The notes under the pieces were generated by a model. The model saw only the letters and a program-made list of their open reading frames with translations. It was not told where the DNA came from and searched no databases. From assembly GCA_947627685.1 (NCBI GenBank), contig CANQWZ010000060.1, forward strand, positions 1 through 7,810: 7,810 bases of DNA, in the 5' to 3' direction. The translations under genes and the position numbers were made by a program. This DNA is from an uncultured Bacilli bacterium. GTDB taxonomy: Bacteria > Bacillota_I > Bacilli_A > ML615J-28 > CAG-313. Positions 6,260-7,810 of the stretch are shown here, piece by piece (position 1 is the first letter of the stretch; the number at the start of each line of letters is the position of its first letter).

Positions 6260-7494
6260 GTTTTCTGATAAGCTTTACCAATTATTGTCCCCATTCTTGA
6301 TGCTTCTTCCATATTTAAGCTAGAAAGAGCAATGCGATATCCGTTACCAAAATGGCATCCATATGCTTCATGGCTTTCAATTTCTTTTTCAAAAGATGGG
6401 CTATCTACCATAATTAAAACGAAAAAACCATTTTCATAAGGAGCATAAGGAACTTCATATTCATCTAATTTGGCTAAAAAGATTTTAGCTCTTTTTTCTA
6501 AATTAAGGGCTGCCTTTTTTACCTCTTCGATAAAGGCTTGTTTTTTAGTATTATCGTTTAGTGCTTTTTCAACAATTTCCATTCCTAAATGAGTCGTATT
6601 AGACCAAGTTGATCTAGCAAAATAAGCTGTTGCCATATCAAACTGTTTAGCATCAAGTGCTGATGTGGTAAGTTGTAATAAACCACCTAATCTTAATCCA
6701 TATATACCAAAAGTTTTTGAAGCACTAAAGGTAAATAAAACCATAACATTAGCTGATAAGTTTTTTAAAAGTTCAAAATAGCTACGTGTATTCTTACCAG
6801 CTTCGCTTGCATAATCTAAATAGGCAATATCTAATATTAAAATAACTTTACTCTTTGTTGCATGATTATTTAAAAGGTTAATTAAACCCTTATAATCTTC
6901 TTCACTCATGACATAGCCCGTAGGATTATGGCAAGGATCATTTATTATTAAAGCTACTTTACCATATTTTTCTTGCATAAGGCGACATGATATATCAATG
7001 CTTGCTAAATTAAAATGGTTATTATCATCAAATAGTTCATACAAACAAACATCAATATCTAAATTGGTGGCAATTTGCATGTATGATGGCCACATAATAT
7101 TTGGTAGTAAGATACCTTCTTTTTTGTCAAGATAAGTTCCCATGGCTAAAGCAAGCGCACCAGTACCACCGGGAGTGGCTATTAAATTTTTATAATAACC
7201 ATCATATTTTATTTGATAATCATCACCTAAAATCCATTTTTTAATAGCTTCACTAAAATCACTAGATCCTTTGACGCTACTATATGATAAAATATTATTA
7301 TAATTAGGATTTTCAAAAACCTCTTTTACGGCTTTAAATACTTTGATATTACCATCTTCATCATAATATGAACCAACAGTCGCATTAATCGTTTGTGGAT
7401 TATGTTTTTTAGCTTCCCTTACTTTAGCAGCAATAGCTAAGACATTTTCAGTTAGTTTTTTATTTTGATTTTTGTTGGGCATAAATTCTTTCAT
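6250..7494 (-). CDS. Class I pyridoxal-phosphate aminotransferase, aspartate/aromatic type
   Basis: Fold-type I transaminase of 414 residues, probably cytosolic, moving amino groups between an amino acid and a 2-oxo acid. Residues numbered from the ATG at 7494: ATPGGTGAL at 106-114 (cofactor phosphate region), W135 in the IMWPSY segment, CHNPTG at 188-193 with N190, D222 and Y225 in LDIAYLDYA, the Schiff-base lysine K260 in SASKTFG, R268, and R387 in GYRIALSS for the substrate carboxylate. CHNPTG, the DIAY segment and the tryptophan resemble E. coli AspC/TyrB (subgroup I-alpha) more than the short Bacillus AspB type; the substrate is not predictable. A TTG at 7560 opens the same frame but is the -35 box of the promoter. 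AAGGA (7511-7507) precedes the ATG by a longish 12 bases; ATG 7482 is the alternative. I do not recall this gene at this locus in B. subtilis. Confidence 0.9.
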   Translation of the reverse strand: MKEFMPNKNQNKKLTENVLAIAAKVREAKKHNPQTINATVGSYYDEDGNIKVFKAVKEVFENPNYNNILSYSSVKGSSDFSEAIKKWILGDDYQIKYDGYYKNLIATPGGTGALALAMGTYLDKKEGILLPNIMWPSYMQIATNLDIDVCLYELFDDNNHFNLASIDISCRLMQEKYGKVALIINDPCHNPTGYVMSEEDYKGLINLLNNHATKSKVILILDIAYLDYASEAGKNTRSYFELLKNLSANVMVLFTFSASKTFGIYGLRLGGLLQLTTSALDAKQFDMATAYFARSTWSNTTHLGMEIVEKALNDNTKKQAFIEEVKKAALNLEKRAKIFLAKLDEYEVPYAPYENGFFVLIMVDSPSFEKEIESHEAYGCHFGNGYRIALSSLNMEEASRMGTIIGKAYQKTKK

Positions 7495-7531
7495 GGTTAA
7501 ATATTTTCCTTGTACTACTTTTATGTTATTT

Positions 7532-7560
7532 ATTTTACCAAATTTCGCAAAGTGTTGCAA
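7532..7560 (-). promoter_or_regulatory. Aminotransferase promoter
   Basis: On the minus strand TTGCAA (7560-7555), exactly 17 bases, then TAAAAT (7537-7532). RNA would begin near 7525, about 31 nt before the ATG at 7494. It lies just downstream of the spoVM terminator, so the aminotransferase gene is a separate transcription unit. Confidence 0.75.
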
Positions 7561-7574
7561 GAAATTTAACTACT

Positions 7575-7606
7575 AAAAAAAAGAAATGACGAACATTTCT
7601 TTTTTT
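7575..7606 (-). terminator. spoVM terminator
   Basis: A 13-bp stem (arms 7576-7588 and 7594-7606, containing AAAGAAATG and its complement) with loop TTCGT on the minus strand, followed by eight Ts (7582-7575, partly in the stem). The spoVM stop codon overlaps the 5' arm. T-rich sequence on both sides means it may work in both directions. Confidence 0.75.
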
Positions 7607-7691
7607 ATTTTGCCTTTTTAGTAAATATTTTAGCAAAGAAGGCAATAATTTTAGAAATAAACTTTGGTAATTTAATAATATGAAAGTGCAT
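7605..7691 (-). CDS. spoVM: Stage V sporulation protein M
   Basis: A 28-residue peptide with the IKLPKF core that marks SpoVM: residues 6-11 are identical to the B. subtilis start MKFYTIKLPKF, F3 is conserved and P9 falls at the same position. From about residue 10 it forms a cationic amphipathic helix, with K10, K14, K21 and K25 on one face and I, F and L on the other; it has seven lysines and no acidic residue. In B. subtilis SpoVM (26 residues) binds the curved outer forespore membrane in the mother cell and anchors the coat ATPase SpoIVA. AGGGGG (7703-7698) lies 6 bases before the ATG, and a sigma-E-like promoter and a terminator flank it. Position beside thiN and near rpmB matches the B. 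subtilis order. Without synteny it could be mistaken for a toxin or antimicrobial peptide. Confidence 0.88.
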   Translation of the reverse strand: MHFHIIKLPKFISKIIAFFAKIFTKKAK

Positions 7692-7712
7692 AATATACCC
7701 CCTAGTTATTAA

Positions 7713-7740
7713 ATTATATGATAGAAGTTATTTTTTATGC
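7713..7740 (-). promoter_or_regulatory. Sigma-E-like sporulation promoter of spoVM
   Basis: On the minus strand CATATAAT (7720-7713) fits the sigma-E -10 pattern CATA-three-bases-T. A -35 candidate GCATAAA (7740-7734) lies 13 bases upstream and fits the KMATA part of the consensus but not its last two Ts. There is no TTGCAA or TTGACA at the position expected for a housekeeping promoter, unlike the four other main promoters of the window. TATAAT is contained in the box, so weak vegetative use cannot be excluded. Confidence 0.55.
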
Positions 7741-7752
7741 TAAATAGTTTAA

Positions 7753-7809
7753 CTATTTTTTTACTAAAAATAATAATATTCCTCCATCTATAACTTTAAT
7801 TTTAGTAAC
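7753..7809 (-). CDS. thiN: C-terminal fragment, probably thiamine pyrophosphokinase
   Basis: An open frame enters from the right edge and ends at a TAG (7755-7753), giving 18 residues: VTKIKVIDGGILLFLVKK. The final strand pattern, a short polar stretch, a G, then hydrophobic residues and a basic end, resembles the C terminus of thiamine pyrophosphokinase (ThiN). thiN is the gene just upstream of spoVM in B. subtilis, and strand and spacing agree. The fragment is too short for a sequence-only call; the symbol rests mainly on gene order. Confidence 0.45.
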   Translation of the reverse strand, partial: VTKIKVIDGGILLFLVKK

Positions 7810-7810
7810 G

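Noticed and set aside
7605..7691. Type I toxin or leaderless bacteriocin for the small cationic peptide
   Set aside because: The IKLPKF core, P9 position, sigma-E-like promoter and neighbours thiN and rpmB point to SpoVM instead.
7742..7762. Hairpin AAATAGTT/AACTATTT with a T tract on the plus strand, terminator-like
   Set aside because: The spacer is one base, so the true stem is short and all A/T-rich with two G-C pairs; no plus-strand gene precedes it, and on the minus strand no T tract follows.
1..7810. tRNA, rRNA, CRISPR array, insertion sequence or prophage
   Set aside because: I saw no cloverleaf, spaced direct repeats, transposase-like frame or terminal inverted repeats; the window is ordinary chromosomal core apart from the features listed.

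Overview
The window is AT-rich (roughly 30% GC by eye) with compact, strongly Shine-Dalgarno-led genes. Its gene order matches the Bacillota block thiN - spoVM - rpmB (opposite strand) - fakA/yloV - recG - rnc, as remembered from Bacillus subtilis. The organism is most likely a low-GC Bacillota of the Bacilli/Erysipelotrichia type. A recognisable spoVM gene means it, or a recent ancestor, makes endospores; it is not a wall-less mollicute. I cannot name a genus.

Layout from the right edge, mostly on the minus strand: a C-terminal scrap that is probably thiN (7753-7809); a 28-residue spoVM (7605-7691) with a sigma-E-like promoter and its own terminator; a class I aminotransferase (6250-7494) not expected at this place; rpmB on the plus strand (6027-6227), convergent with the aminotransferase and sharing one bidirectional terminator with it; then fakA (4070-5764), recG (1966-4005) and rnc (1262-1951). 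After rnc comes a compact intergenic region (1060-1261), then an EamA-family transporter (112-1041). At the left edge a hairpin leader precedes a probable gene start at position 20. The sdaAB/sdaAA, fapR-plsX-fabD-fabG-acpP and yloU genes found in the B. subtilis block are missing.

The most unusual element is between rnc and the transporter. A near-perfect promoter drives an apparent small RNA of about 90 nt (1101-1190, minus). It is made of two tandem hairpins, each showing a run of seven or eight C residues in a large loop, and the second is followed by a U-rich tail. The hairpins look like diverged copies of one unit. Their loops are complementary to the G-rich ribosome binding sites of spoVM and rnc here. 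It may be a trans-acting RNA that targets Shine-Dalgarno sequences, a product of the rnc 3' region, or a cis leader of the transporter gene.

Four promoters (small RNA, fakA, rpmB, aminotransferase) share one design: TTGCAA, exactly 17 bases, then TATAAT or a one-base variant. This suggests a lineage preference for a TTGCAA -35 box, and it also corrects two over-extended gene starts.
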